A stretch of 64,000 nt of DNA from Alphaproteobacteria bacterium (GTDB lineage: Bacteria > Pseudomonadota > Alphaproteobacteria > MPNO01 > UBA2964), in contig WLWZ01000015.1 in assembly GCA_012103315.1 (NCBI GenBank), positions 28,040-92,039 on the forward strand, read 5' to 3'. The notes under the pieces were generated by a model that was not told where the DNA came from, did no database searches, and worked only from the letters and a program-made list of their open reading frames with translations. This document shows positions 8,938 through 19,613 of the stretch, piece by piece; the first letter of the stretch is position 1, and each line of letters begins with the position of its first letter. The position numbers were made by a program, and so were the translations under genes.

Positions 8938-10305
8938 ATGGCAGCACCACCCGCATCTCCGGGGACCCCGATCTCCAGTAAGAGTGAACTCATCGAGTAT
9001 CTTGAGGCAGGGAACAAACCGGCTTCGGAATGGCGTATCGGCACTGAACATGAAAAGTTTGTGTTTCAGAACAATACGTTTCTCCCCGCGCCATATGAAG
9101 GCGATTGGGGCATCCGTGCCTTACTTGAAGGGCTACAGCGCTTTGGCTGGGAGCCAGTGATGGAGAACGGAAATCCTATTGCGCTTACGCACGCAAATGG
9201 TTGTTCGATAACGCTTGAACCTGGCGGGCAGGTCGAACTGGCAGGGGCGCCGCTCGAGAGTATTCACCAAACTTGTAATGAAGTTCATTCACATCTCAAT
9301 CATGTAAAAGAGGTTGCGGAGGAACTTAATATTGGCCTGATCGGCGTTGGCTTTAATCCGAAGTGGAAACGCGACGATATCCCGTGGATGCCGAAGGGCC
9401 GCTACCAAATTATGCGTGACTATATGCCAAAGGTCGGCTCTCTCGGCCTCGACATGATGGTTCGGACGTCGACTGTGCAGGTTAATTTGGATTTCCAATC
9501 CGAAGCCGACATGGTCAAGAAGTTCCGGGTGTCTTTGGCACTCCAACCAATCGCAACGGCGTTGTTTGCAGACTCTCCGTTTTTGGAAGGCAAGCCAAGC
9601 GGCTATCTGTCGTATCGTAGTCATATCTGGGAAGACACTGACCCGGACCGTTGTGGAATTTTGCCGTTCGTTTTCGAAGACGGTATGGGTTTCGAACGCT
9701 ATGTGGACTATATGCTCGATGTCCCGATGTATTTCGTCTATCGCGATGGCACGTATCTTGATGCGTCAGGTCAATCGTTCAGGGACTTCCTGAAGGGAGA
9801 TTTGCCAGCATTGCCCGGAGAAAAGCCAACGTCGGGAGATTGGGGAGACCATCTGACGACGGTATTCCCAGAAGTGCGGCTTAAAAAGTTTATTGAAATG
9901 CGCGGCGCGGATGGTGGCCCATGGCGTCGGTTATGTGCATTGCCGGCGCTTTGGACTGGGCTTCTTTATGATCAAACCTCGCTCGATGCGGCCTGGGACC
10001 TCGTCAAAGACTGGACCCCAGAGGAGCATCAATATCTGCGGATTGAAGTCCCTAAACAGGCTTTGAAAACGCCGTTTCGAAATAAAGCTATTCAGGATGT
10101 TGCTCGCGAAACACTCGAGATTGCCAGTGCAGGCTTACGGCGCCGGAATCGCCTCGATGCGGTTGGGACAGATGAGACTGGTTTCCTTGGGACACTCTAT
10201 GAAATCGTCGATAGTGGGCGAACGGCTGCCGAGGAAAAGCTTGAGAAATTCCACGGGGTCTGGGATGGTAATGTTGACCCCATTTTTGATGAGTACGCCT
10301 ACTAG
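8938..10305 (+). CDS. gshA: Glutamate-cysteine ligase (plant/alphaproteobacterial type)
   Basis: 455 residues. It has the N-terminal IGTEHEKFVF motif of the GCS2 family, the glutamate-binding segment ITLEPGGQVELAGAP, and RYQIMRDYMPKVGSLGLDMM, all characteristic of the alphaproteobacterial/plant form and not the E. coli form. It makes gamma-glutamylcysteine, the first step to glutathione. The plant homologue is redox controlled, which cannot be judged here. It follows rsmE closely and is followed 10 bp later by a secreted EF-hand protein, so a three-gene transcript is plausible. Confidence 0.95.
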   Translation: MAAPPASPGTPISSKSELIEYLEAGNKPASEWRIGTEHEKFVFQNNTFLPAPYEGDWGIRALLEGLQRFGWEPVMENGNPIALTHANGCSITLEPGGQVELAGAPLESIHQTCNEVHSHLNHVKEVAEELNIGLIGVGFNPKWKRDDIPWMPKGRYQIMRDYMPKVGSLGLDMMVRTSTVQVNLDFQSEADMVKKFRVSLALQPIATALFADSPFLEGKPSGYLSYRSHIWEDTDPDRCGILPFVFEDGMGFERYVDYMLDVPMYFVYRDGTYLDASGQSFRDFLKGDLPALPGEKPTSGDWGDHLTTVFPEVRLKKFIEMRGADGGPWRRLCALPALWTGLLYDQTSLDAAWDLVKDWTPEEHQYLRIEVPKQALKTPFRNKAIQDVARETLEIASAGLRRRNRLDAVGTDETGFLGTLYEIVDSGRTAAEEKLEKFHGVWDGNVDPIFDEYAY

Positions 10306-10315
10306 GGTAAGCGGT

Positions 10316-10819
10316 ATGAACAAACTTAGGACATCAATATTAAGTCTGTTGATTGCTGCCGGGCTAGTTGGTTCCGGTGGGATTACACAGGTGTATGGCC
10401 AACAGTTAGTACGGCCTTGGGAACGTGATCTCCAAAGACTTTACAATCAGGATAGAAAAGTCCTTCAGCCGAGACTTCCCAATCCAGCGCAAGATGCATT
10501 GCGAAAATTGCGCCGGGACCCATTAGCTAAACTTGGTCTGCCAGCAAATCAGGCACCTCTTCCACAAAATTCGCCAGAGACAATTGAGCCAACTTTTTCG
10601 CCTAACACCGCTGGGTATGACCGTGATGGGGATGGCGGGGTGACCCGGGAAGAGTATTTCTCAAGTCAAAGGCGGAGTTACGGAGCTGGAGTGGGTTCGT
10701 CGAGTCGACGGCAACGTGCTTTAAGCCGGTTGGATTCGCAATTCCGAGCGGCAGATATTGATCGTGATGGCAAAGTCACCGCGCAGGAGCTGAATTCTCT
10801 CCCGGGCGCAAGGTTTTAA
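10316..10819 (+). CDS. Secreted EF-hand domain protein
   Basis: 167 residues from the ATG at 10316. The N terminus (residues 1-28) is a signal peptide with a hydrophobic core and a likely cleavage site after VYG. Two EF-hand-type calcium loops are visible: YDRDGDGGVTREEY and DIDRDGKVTAQEL, the second close to the C terminus. The stretch between signal and EF-hands is rich in Pro, Arg and Gln. Probably a periplasmic Ca-binding protein; role unknown. It starts 10 bp after gshA. An upstream in-frame extension overlaps gshA and was rejected. Confidence 0.78.
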   Translation: MNKLRTSILSLLIAAGLVGSGGITQVYGQQLVRPWERDLQRLYNQDRKVLQPRLPNPAQDALRKLRRDPLAKLGLPANQAPLPQNSPETIEPTFSPNTAGYDRDGDGGVTREEYFSSQRRSYGAGVGSSSRRQRALSRLDSQFRAADIDRDGKVTAQELNSLPGARF

Positions 10820-10841
10820 TTCTTCCAGCGTTGAGCGAGCG

Positions 10842-11060
10842 CTACATCTCTGGCGGCAAATCCTCTTCGAGGATCGACATCATCAAGGAATAGGATACTT
10901 CGCCTTCATCCTCGTCACGATGCAGGACGCCAATAAATTCTGGCCCCACGCGGACTTCTACGGGTTGGCCGGGCTTCTCCGGCATATCAATTTCAATCCC
11001 GTTATTTCCGAATGTTTTGCGGAGATAGGATTGAACTCGGGCAACCTCACTTCGGGTCAT
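10842..11060 (-). CDS. DUF3126 family protein
   Basis: 72 residues, beginning TRSEVARVQSYLRKTFGN and ending LEEDLPPEM, the full length of the small alphaproteobacterial DUF3126 family. Acidic, no signal peptide or membrane segment. Function unknown. Convergent with the EF-hand gene (22 bp between stops) and downstream of the amidase gene on the same strand, about 110 bp away. Confidence 0.8.
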   Translation of the reverse strand: MTRSEVARVQSYLRKTFGNNGIEIDMPEKPGQPVEVRVGPEFIGVLHRDEDEGEVSYSLMMSILEEDLPPEM

Positions 11061-11169
11061 CTGTCGTCTCCCCGGACTTTAAATTCTAAATTAAAATAAA
11101 TTCACAATCGTCATAATGGGCAATCATGGCGCAAAGCGACCTTATGATCTAGGGCGACTTACGCCTGGG

Positions 11170-12546
11170 CTAATCTTCATCACGCAATATTGCATGGATG
11201 AGCCAGTGAGCGATTGCGACGAGGTCGTAATCGCGGCGATAAAAACCGATAAGCTGAATACCGAGAGGCATTCCCTCTTGAACCAGGAGAGGCGCGTTGA
11301 GTGCTGGGACCCCGAGCTGTGACGAATGTTCACCGTACACGGCGTTCCCAACAGGCATGCCTTCCGGGGCAGGACCGGTAGCGTTCAACGTGATTAACGC
11401 ATCATATTTTCTTGATAACGCTTCGTGCCGAACCTTGGCTTCCGCGCTCCAGATCAAGGTTTCCTCATATTGTTCTGGCGTAATATCAGCGGAGGAAAGA
11501 GCTCGATTGAGAACCCGTTCACCAAGCTTTTCTGGGTTGCGATCAGCATACATCATCAGTGGCCAGCGTCCTTCATAGGCCAGCGTGACCTCCATGATCT
11601 CACGCAGTTTGATTAAATCCTGCTCATAGGCTTCAAGCTCAGGATCATCCTGACGTCCGACGACTTCGACGCCGCGGCCGTCAAGCTTGCGGGTCATGTT
11701 GTCGAAAATTGCACGAGTTTCTTCCGGTGTTTCCAGCCAGCCCGCACTTTCGGTTCGGGCCACACGAGCCGGTTTTCTGGCTTTTGGCAAAATCGCTTCG
11801 CCTTTAAGGCTGGGGTGACCGGCATCGCCGCCAGCATTTCTGGAGAGCCAATAGCCGCTTATCCAGGCATCGGCTAAGGAGCCTGCGAGAATGCCGAGAT
11901 GTCCAACGCTGGGGGGTGAGGGGAAGCCGCCCCGAGTATTGATGGCACCATGTGATGGTTTTAACGCCCAAGCACCACAATAGCAGGCAGGCCGTAGCAC
12001 CGAACCCCGGACTTGCGTTCCGGTTGCAGCGGGAACCATGGCGGCACCGACCGCGGCGCCCGAGCCGCTCGATGAGCCACCCGGTGTTCGATTGGTGTCC
12101 CAAGGGTTGCGAGTAGGGCCGGGATCTCCAAAAGCAAATTCGGTCGTGACGGTCTTGCCGACGACAACTGCACCACCATGGCGCAAAAAATATACCGATG
12201 CAGCGTCCCAGCCTGTTTCATATCCCTCGAAGAGCGGACTGCCGAGTTGCATCGGCATATCTTCGGTTTCGAATACGTCTTTAATCGCAATTGGCATGCC
12301 ATCGAGCGGTGACAAGGGGTTGCCGTGGCGATAACGCTCTGTTGCTTCGTCCGCGGCTTGGCGCGCACGGTCGATTGTCATCGTGACGAAGGCTTTGACG
12401 TCGGGCTCACGAGCGTTAATGGTTTCCAGGCAACGCTCAAGATACGCCCGCGGCGTATCAGTACCATCCAGGAAAGCAGGTAGTTTGTCGTGAAAGGTCA
12501 GTAATTGTGTTGTGGACGGGTCATAGATCATAAATTTTGCCCCCAT
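11170..12546 (-). CDS. Amidase signature family hydrolase
   Basis: 458 residues. The amidase signature is present: the catalytic Lys in PIAIKDVFET, the Ser-rich loop GGSSSGSGAAVGAAMVPAA with the cis-Ser, and the nucleophile segment GTQVRGSVLRPA (usual form GGSIR, here RGSVL). It hydrolyses an amide bond; the substrate is not evident. It is unlikely to be GatA because no gatB or gatC is near. Start ATG at 12546, with an alternative ATG five codons in. Divergent from the histidine kinase across a 206-bp AT-rich region. Confidence 0.85.
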   Translation of the reverse strand: MGAKFMIYDPSTTQLLTFHDKLPAFLDGTDTPRAYLERCLETINAREPDVKAFVTMTIDRARQAADEATERYRHGNPLSPLDGMPIAIKDVFETEDMPMQLGSPLFEGYETGWDAASVYFLRHGGAVVVGKTVTTEFAFGDPGPTRNPWDTNRTPGGSSSGSGAAVGAAMVPAATGTQVRGSVLRPACYCGAWALKPSHGAINTRGGFPSPPSVGHLGILAGSLADAWISGYWLSRNAGGDAGHPSLKGEAILPKARKPARVARTESAGWLETPEETRAIFDNMTRKLDGRGVEVVGRQDDPELEAYEQDLIKLREIMEVTLAYEGRWPLMMYADRNPEKLGERVLNRALSSADITPEQYEETLIWSAEAKVRHEALSRKYDALITLNATGPAPEGMPVGNAVYGEHSSQLGVPALNAPLLVQEGMPLGIQLIGFYRRDYDLVAIAHWLIHAILRDED

Positions 12547-12752
12547 TCGTATTTAACGGCTCAACCATCAGTTGACTTCATTTTTGTGAGTTGCAATTTA
12601 TCATTTTGATCAATGAAATCATAATTTTATCACGTCGTCTAAAATTTATCATAACTCGCAATTAACTATACTTCACAAATGTAATAGATACGTGATAAGG
12701 CATAAAAACGTGGGGAATTCTCACATTGGGTTGGCGTCGGTAATTTTATAAA
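12547..12752. promoter_or_regulatory. Divergent AT-rich intergenic region with repeated TTATCA motifs
   Basis: 206 bp between the amidase and histidine kinase genes. The heptamer TTTATCA occurs at 12597-12603, 12626-12632 and 12645-12651, and its inverted core TGATAA at 12693-12698. The first and third lie in identical 10-mers AATTTATCAT. These may be operators for a regulator of one or both genes; in AT-rich DNA chance recurrence is possible. I see no clear ribosome site before the kinase ATG. Confidence 0.35.
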
Positions 12753-14312
12753 ATGGGTTTAGTTCATTCGCGTACCTTTCTTCGGGAGCGCCAGGAAATT
12801 GTTGACCGGCTAGCTAAATGGCAGGAGCTGGTCAATCTCGTTGCTAAGATATTTGGCGGCTCTGCCTCGTTGGTATGTCAAATAACGGAAACGGGTATTC
12901 GACCCGTTGTCTCCAGTGATCAAGAAAGCAATCCGTTTCCAATTGGGGCGACCTTTCCGATTGAGGCGCACACTTTTTGCAAAGAAGTGATCACCAAACA
13001 GGAACCGCTTTACGTACCAAACGCGGCCGAAGATCCCTATTGGAAAGCAAGCCCGGTATGGACCGAGCACGGTTTCCGTTCTTATTACGGTGTTCCCCTT
13101 TATTGGCCTGATGGCCAGGCTTTTGGCACCATCTGTATCATGGACCAGGTGTCGACAGAGTATGAGGAACCATTCATCCATTGGCTCACCTGTTTTCGTG
13201 ATTTGGTTGAAGCAGATCTCATTTCTGCGGCGCAATATTTGAATAAGTCAGAATTTCTCGCTGGTGTTAGTCATGAGTTGAGAACACCCATGAACGGCAT
13301 TATTGGGATGGCTGATTCATTACTGGGTTCTACATTATCTACTGATCAGAAACTTGAAGTCGAAACCATCCGGGATTGTGCGGAAACCCTTGTGTCATTG
13401 CTCAATGATATTCTCGATATTTCCAAAATTGAGGCCGGTCACCTGGAGATCGATATTCAAAATTTTAATCTTCGAGAAATGATGGCGCATGCCGAGCGCC
13501 TTTGGCGCACGAGATCTGATGCAAAAGGTTTGGCGCTTACGGTCGACGTAGCGCGTGATGTATCGGAAATCTTTGATGGTGACGAAAATCGGATTAAACA
13601 GGTTTTGTTCAACCTGTTGTCCAACGCCATAAAATATACGGACGCCGGCACTGTGGCGGTCACTGTCAGGTCAAAAGGGCAAAAAAAGGGATCTGAAAGA
13701 ATTCGGTTTGAGGTCCAAGACACCGGTGACGGAATCGATTTCGAAACGCAGCAGCATTTGTTCCAACGCTTTATACAGCCGAGCCCGTCGATTGGTCAGG
13801 CCGACGGTGGGGCCGGACTGGGCATCGCCATTAGCCGAAACCTGGTTGAAATGATGGGTGGCAAGATGGGCGTCGACAGCGAACCCGGAATTGGCTCGAC
13901 CTTCTATTTCGAATTGCCGTTGGGGATGCCTCAATCGACCGCGGAAATTTCAAAGGGGTCTGATAATATTGAAACGTTTGCGGCGACCTCTAACGTTTCG
14001 GTGCTGGTTGTTGAGGACAACCGCGTTAACCAGCGAGTGCTGGAGGCTTATCTAGCGCCGTTTGAATTCGCGATTTGTGTCGCTGAAAATGGTGCTGAGG
14101 CTGTTGAGGCTGCGCGTGAAGGACCGTTCGACGCGATTTTTATGGACATCCAGATGCCGGTCATGGATGGCATTGAAGCAACGCGCAAAATTCGGGAGCT
14201 AGGCGGCTGGCGGACAACAGTGCCAATCATCGCCGTTACGGCGAATGCGATGGCAGGTGATCGCGAACGTTACTGGAGGCTGGCATGGATGATTACGTCC
14301 CCAAGCCTGTAG
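12753..14312 (+). CDS. Hybrid sensor histidine kinase, GAF-HisKA-HATPase-REC, frameshifted near the end
   Basis: 519 residues as sequenced. A GAF-like sensor domain (about 15-150) is followed by HisKA (FLAGVSHELRTPMNGIIG, phospho-His174), HATPase (N-box NLLSNAIKY near 288-296; G-boxes DTGDGID and GAGLGIAI) and a receiver (VLVVEDNRVNQ near 418; phospho-Asp465 in FMDIQMPVMDG). No transmembrane segment, so probably cytoplasmic. After R506-Y507 the reading frame slips; the +1 frame continues LEAGMDDYVPKPVDK to a stop at 14372-14374, which contains the conserved receiver Lys. As sequenced, the product loses that Lys and the last helix. A single missing base near 14270-14275 explains this. Confidence 0.85.
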   Translation: MGLVHSRTFLRERQEIVDRLAKWQELVNLVAKIFGGSASLVCQITETGIRPVVSSDQESNPFPIGATFPIEAHTFCKEVITKQEPLYVPNAAEDPYWKASPVWTEHGFRSYYGVPLYWPDGQAFGTICIMDQVSTEYEEPFIHWLTCFRDLVEADLISAAQYLNKSEFLAGVSHELRTPMNGIIGMADSLLGSTLSTDQKLEVETIRDCAETLVSLLNDILDISKIEAGHLEIDIQNFNLREMMAHAERLWRTRSDAKGLALTVDVARDVSEIFDGDENRIKQVLFNLLSNAIKYTDAGTVAVTVRSKGQKKGSERIRFEVQDTGDGIDFETQQHLFQRFIQPSPSIGQADGGAGLGIAISRNLVEMMGGKMGVDSEPGIGSTFYFELPLGMPQSTAEISKGSDNIETFAATSNVSVLVVEDNRVNQRVLEAYLAPFEFAICVAENGAEAVEAAREGPFDAIFMDIQMPVMDGIEATRKIRELGGWRTTVPIIAVTANAMAGDRERYWRLAWMITSPSL

Positions 14313-14374
14313 ATAAACAAACACTCTTTCAGCTTCTCAAAAAATATAATCTATCTGTTGGAAAAGCGGATTAA
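14270..14374 (+). other. Frameshift site and displaced receiver C terminus of the histidine kinase
   Basis: At about 14272 the sequence reads cgt-tac-tgg-agg where receivers of this type have tac-ctg-gag-gct. Inserting one C restores Leu-Glu-Ala-Gly-Met-Asp-Asp-Tyr-Val-Pro-Lys-Pro and a 540-residue protein ending at 14374. Either a real one-base deletion or a sequencing/assembly error. Confidence 0.8.
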
Positions 14375-14391
14375 GGCTCCTGTTGCCAAGA

Positions 14392-15825
14392 TTATGCTGC
14401 TGTTCCGCCCACAGTAAGGTTGTCTAATAACATAGTTGGTTGGCCAACGCCGACGGGAACGCCCTGGCCATCCTTGCCACAGGTGCCGACCCCTGGATCG
14501 AGCTTCATGTCGTTGCCAATCATTTTAACATGCGTCAGAGCGTCCGGTCCGTTGCCAATCAGCGTAGCCCCTTTGACAGGCGCACCTATTTTACCGTTTT
14601 CGATAAGATAAGCTTCTGAGGCAGTAAAGACGAACTTGCCGGAGGTGATGTCTACCTGGCCGCCACCGAAGTTAACGGCATAGAGACCGTTTTGTACGGA
14701 ACTCAGGATTTCCTCCGGCGAATGGTTGCCTTCCGTCATGTAAGTATTGGTCATGCGGGGCATCGGCGCGTGAGCAAAACTCTCGCGGCGACCATTCCCT
14801 GTCGGCGTCATACCCATAAGACGTGCATTTTGTCGATCCTGCATATAGCCCACCAGAATGCCGTCTTCGATAAGGACCGTTCTTGATGTCGGTGTCCCTT
14901 CATCGTCAATTGAAAGTGAGCCGCGTCGGTCAGCTATCGTGCCATCATCGACGACAGTGACACCTTCAGAGGCAACGCGTTCACCCATCAAGCCAGAAAA
15001 TGCCGATGTTTTCTTGCGGTTGAAATCGCCTTCAAGCCCATGTCCGATGGCTTCGTGCAGCAGAATACCTGGCCACCCGGGGCCCAGGACAACTTGCATT
15101 TCACCAGCCGGAGTGTCGACGGAGTCGAGATTGATCAACGCCTGACGTAAGGCCTCATCGACCTGAGCTCGCCATTGATCTGGTTCGATATAGGCGGCGT
15201 AGCCAGTCCGACCACCAGTTCCGTGACTGCCGGTCTCCATGCGATCACCATCAGCGGCGACGACAGATACGTTTACCCGAACGAGGGGCCGAATATCGGC
15301 GACCCGCTCGCCACCTGCTCGGAGGATTTGAACCGCCTGCCATTCCCCTGAAATAGAAGCCGATACCTGGGCAACTCGTGGATCTTTAGCCCTGGCATAG
15401 GCGTCGATTTCAGCCAACAGTGATACTTTGTCTTCAAAACTGACTTCGCCGAGAGGGTTGGTGTCTGTATACAGAGAAAGGTTTGTTCCCTGGGGGGGCT
15501 CCGCAGCCGAGCCATTATGCCCGGCATGAACAGCAGTAACAGTTTCGGCGGCCCTCTTAATGGCGGCTTCGGATAGTTCAGACGCGTGGGAATACCCGAC
15601 CGCCTCGTCAGCGATCGCTCTTAAGCCAAACCCTTGCGCGGTGTCGAAGGAGGCGCTGCGCAAGCGGCCATCATCAAAGGACAGGCTTTCGGATTGCCGA
15701 TATTCAAGAAACAGCTCGCCATCGTCGGCTCTTTCTAGGGCGCCGTCGACGATGCCATTGATTCGATCACGATCCATTCCGGCTTTCTCGAAGAAGAGTT
15801 GGTCGGTCTTCGCTAAATCAGTCAC
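14392..15825 (-). CDS. tldD: TldD metalloprotease, catalytic subunit
   Basis: 477 residues, standard for TldD. The metal motif H257-E-A-I-G-H262 sits in LLHEAIGHGLEGD, the HExxxH hallmark of the family. It is the catalytic partner of PmbA/TldE (gene at 23-1366). The start is a GTG at 15825 with AAAGGA about eight bases upstream. Convergent with the histidine kinase, separated from its restored stop by 17 bp. Upstream is the 325-bp region leading to the oxidase operon on the other strand. Confidence 0.95.
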   Translation of the reverse strand: MTDLAKTDQLFFEKAGMDRDRINGIVDGALERADDGELFLEYRQSESLSFDDGRLRSASFDTAQGFGLRAIADEAVGYSHASELSEAAIKRAAETVTAVHAGHNGSAAEPPQGTNLSLYTDTNPLGEVSFEDKVSLLAEIDAYARAKDPRVAQVSASISGEWQAVQILRAGGERVADIRPLVRVNVSVVAADGDRMETGSHGTGGRTGYAAYIEPDQWRAQVDEALRQALINLDSVDTPAGEMQVVLGPGWPGILLHEAIGHGLEGDFNRKKTSAFSGLMGERVASEGVTVVDDGTIADRRGSLSIDDEGTPTSRTVLIEDGILVGYMQDRQNARLMGMTPTGNGRRESFAHAPMPRMTNTYMTEGNHSPEEILSSVQNGLYAVNFGGGQVDITSGKFVFTASEAYLIENGKIGAPVKGATLIGNGPDALTHVKMIGNDMKLDPGVGTCGKDGQGVPVGVGQPTMLLDNLTVGGTAA

Positions 15826-16150
15826 TCCAAGGTCCTTTCGAGAGAAAAATTGGTCAAAAAAACAGCGTTTTATGGCGAAAACCCCAATCTGGGGTCAATT
15901 AGCCGAATTTGCCATCAAATTGTTAACGGCCTGTTTACCATATCGTCCACACTCTGTCTGGACGCAGTTGCGACATAGGGTCGCGTCGGCGGCTTACGCT
16001 ATCAGCGGCCCCGATGCTTGGGGTAATATAGTTAAAGATTCTACCGGCGTTAATCCCGGTAAATCGTAGTTGCCATTGTGGCAGCAGAGTTCTCCAGGCG
16101 GGTTCGTCCGGTGGATTGTTGTTGTTCAGGCCAAAGAACGGAAGAGAGCG
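15826..16150. promoter_or_regulatory. Control region between tldD and ctaC, with a RegA/RegR-like box
   Basis: 325 bp without a gene, divergent between tldD and the oxidase operon. At 15970-15984 is GCGAC-N5-GTCGC, a perfect 5-bp inverted repeat with a 5-bp spacer that fits the GNGRC-N5-GNCGC half-site layout remembered for the RegA/PrrA/RegR redox regulators of alphaproteobacteria. Such regulators are known to act on oxidase genes. Small hairpins at 15881-15895 (ACCCC/GGGGT) and near 16040 (TACCGG/CCGGTA) have no T-tract and are not called terminators. No ORF with coding character is seen. Confidence 0.4.
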
Positions 16151-17029
16151 ATGCGGTTTTACAAAATTCTTTCGGCGATTTCATCGATAGGGGCGGGTCT
16201 GTTTTGCGGACTTTTTGCGACAAACGCATTTGCGTCATTCGCAGAGCCTTGGCAAACAGGCTTTCAGACAGCCGTTACGACCGTGATGGAAGACATAACC
16301 GAGTTTCATAATCTGCTATTAGTGATCATCACGATCATCACGATATTTGTGCTGGTTTTGTTGCTCTATACGATGTGGAAATTTAGCGCCAAGCGAAATC
16401 CGGTGCCTTCGAAGACAACCCATCACGCGATGCTGGAAATGGTCTGGACGATTGTGCCGGTTATCATTTTAGTTGTGATCGCAGTACCGTCTTTCAAGCT
16501 GCTTTATAAAGCGGATGTTGTGCCTAAGGCAGACCTGACTGTCAAAGCGATAGGTAATCAGTGGTATTGGCAGTACGAATATCCCGATCATGGTAATTTC
16601 GGATTTGCTTCCAACATGATTCCGGATAACGAACTCGCGAAATTTGGCAAAGACAATAATATCAAGAACCCAAAGCGCCTTCTTGAAACCGATACTGAAG
16701 TCGTTGTTCCCGTAAACACGACGGTACGAGTACAAGTGACGGCAAATGACGTGCTCCATGCATGGGCGATACCGGCGTTTGGTGTCAAAATTGATGCTGT
16801 TCCGGGACGATTGAACCAGACCTGGTTTAACGCAACGAAGGAGGGCACGTATTACGGACAGTGTTCCGAACTTTGCGGTGTGAATCACGGCTTTATGCCC
16901 ATCAAGGTCAAGGTTGTTTCGAAAGCAGCCTTTGACGCTTGGGTAACGAAGCAGCGTAAAGAAGCTGGTCTTGCCCCATTGAAATCAGAGCGACGCGATG
17001 TCGCTAAACTTAATAACTCGGCTCGTTGA
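16151..17029 (+). CDS. ctaC: Cytochrome c oxidase subunit II
   Basis: 292 residues from the ATG at 16151 (GGAAGAGAG upstream). Signal peptide at 1-29, two transmembrane helices (about 55-76 and 98-117), then the periplasmic cupredoxin domain. The CuA ligands are all present: H203, C238, E240 (backbone), C242, H246 and M249 in QCSELCGVNHGFM. The aromatic patch GNQWYWQYEY near 136-144 is the electron entry from cytochrome c. First gene of the oxidase operon, 19 bp before ctaD. Confidence 0.97.
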   Translation: MRFYKILSAISSIGAGLFCGLFATNAFASFAEPWQTGFQTAVTTVMEDITEFHNLLLVIITIITIFVLVLLLYTMWKFSAKRNPVPSKTTHHAMLEMVWTIVPVIILVVIAVPSFKLLYKADVVPKADLTVKAIGNQWYWQYEYPDHGNFGFASNMIPDNELAKFGKDNNIKNPKRLLETDTEVVVPVNTTVRVQVTANDVLHAWAIPAFGVKIDAVPGRLNQTWFNATKEGTYYGQCSELCGVNHGFMPIKVKVVSKAAFDAWVTKQRKEAGLAPLKSERRDVAKLNNSAR

Positions 17030-17045
17030 GCAAGAAGGCAGGTAG

Positions 17046-18659
<1,614 letters not shown>

Positions 18660-18695
18660 TCGGTATTCGATAAGGGTAAGGGGAAAGATATTTCG

Positions 18696-19610
18696 GTGAC
18701 GGAAAAGTCAGGCAACATGACAATGACGGCAGCGGTGCCGGCGGGCGGAGACGTCGCCGATTACATCGCGCTGCTTAAACCACGTGTCATGTCGTTAGTT
18801 GTCTTTACCGCTTTTGCCGGCCTCTATCTGGCCCCTGGCTCGATCCATCCGGTGATTGCCGCGGTGGCGGTCCTTTGTATCGCAGTGGGTGCGGGCGCCT
18901 CGGGCGCCATTAACATGTGGTACGACCGAGACATCGACGCGATCATGGAAAGAACTGCAGAGCGACCCGTCCCCACCGGCCGGATTGAACCCGGGGCGGC
19001 GCTTGCTTTTGGTGTGGCGCTGTCTGTCTGGTCGGTCATGGTGATGGGTATTGCGGTCAATTGGGCAGCGGCGGCCATTTTAGCCTTTACCATCGCCTTT
19101 TATGTCTTCATCTACACGATGTGGCTAAAACGCCGGACGCCTCAAAACATTGTTATTGGCGGTGCAGCTGGCGCCTTCCCGCCGATGGTCGGTTGGGCGG
19201 CAGTGACTGGCGATATTTCGTTAAACTCTATTGTCTTGTTTGCGATCATCTTTATGTGGACGCCGCCGCATTTTTGGGCCCTCGCACTATATCGCCGGGG
19301 CGACTACGAAAAAGCTGGTGTGCCGATGCTGCCAGTTGTCGCCGGTGAACGCGAAACCAAGCGGCAAATTGTTTTATATTCGGTGCTACTGGCGCCGCTC
19401 GGAATGGCACCGACATTTATTGGTATGTCGAGTTGGTTCTATGGCGGTTTTGCCGGTGCACTTGGTCTGATCTTTGTCGGGCTTTCAGTTGCAATTTACC
19501 GTGAATCAGGTGATCGCTATGCGCGCCGTACCTTTGCCTATTCAATCCTGTATCTGTTTTTGCTATTCGCCGTACTCATAGCTGACAAGGCCTTGGGGTT
19601 GGCTGGCTGA
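18696..19610 (+). CDS. ctaB: Protoheme IX farnesyltransferase (heme O synthase)
   Basis: 304 residues from a GTG at 18696 (purine-rich AAGGGGAAAG upstream); an ATG seven codons in is an alternative. UbiA-superfamily membrane protein with the first Asp motif [15 protein letters not shown] and the segment ERPVPTG. It attaches the farnesyl tail to heme b, giving heme O on the way to heme A for the oxidase encoded beside it. Confidence 0.97.
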   Translation: MTEKSGNMTMTAAVPAGGDVADYIALLKPRVMSLVVFTAFAGLYLAPGSIHPVIAAVAVLCIAVGAGASGAINMWYDRDIDAIMERTAERPVPTGRIEPGAALAFGVALSVWSVMVMGIAVNWAAAAILAFTIAFYVFIYTMWLKRRTPQNIVIGGAAGAFPPMVGWAAVTGDISLNSIVLFAIIFMWTPPHFWALALYRRGDYEKAGVPMLPVVAGERETKRQIVLYSVLLAPLGMAPTFIGMSSWFYGGFAGALGLIFVGLSVAIYRESGDRYARRTFAYSILYLFLLFAVLIADKALGLAG

Positions 19611-19613
19611 CCG

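Noticed and set aside
15881..15895. Hairpin ACCCC/GGGGT as a terminator
   Set aside because: Short stem, no following T-tract.
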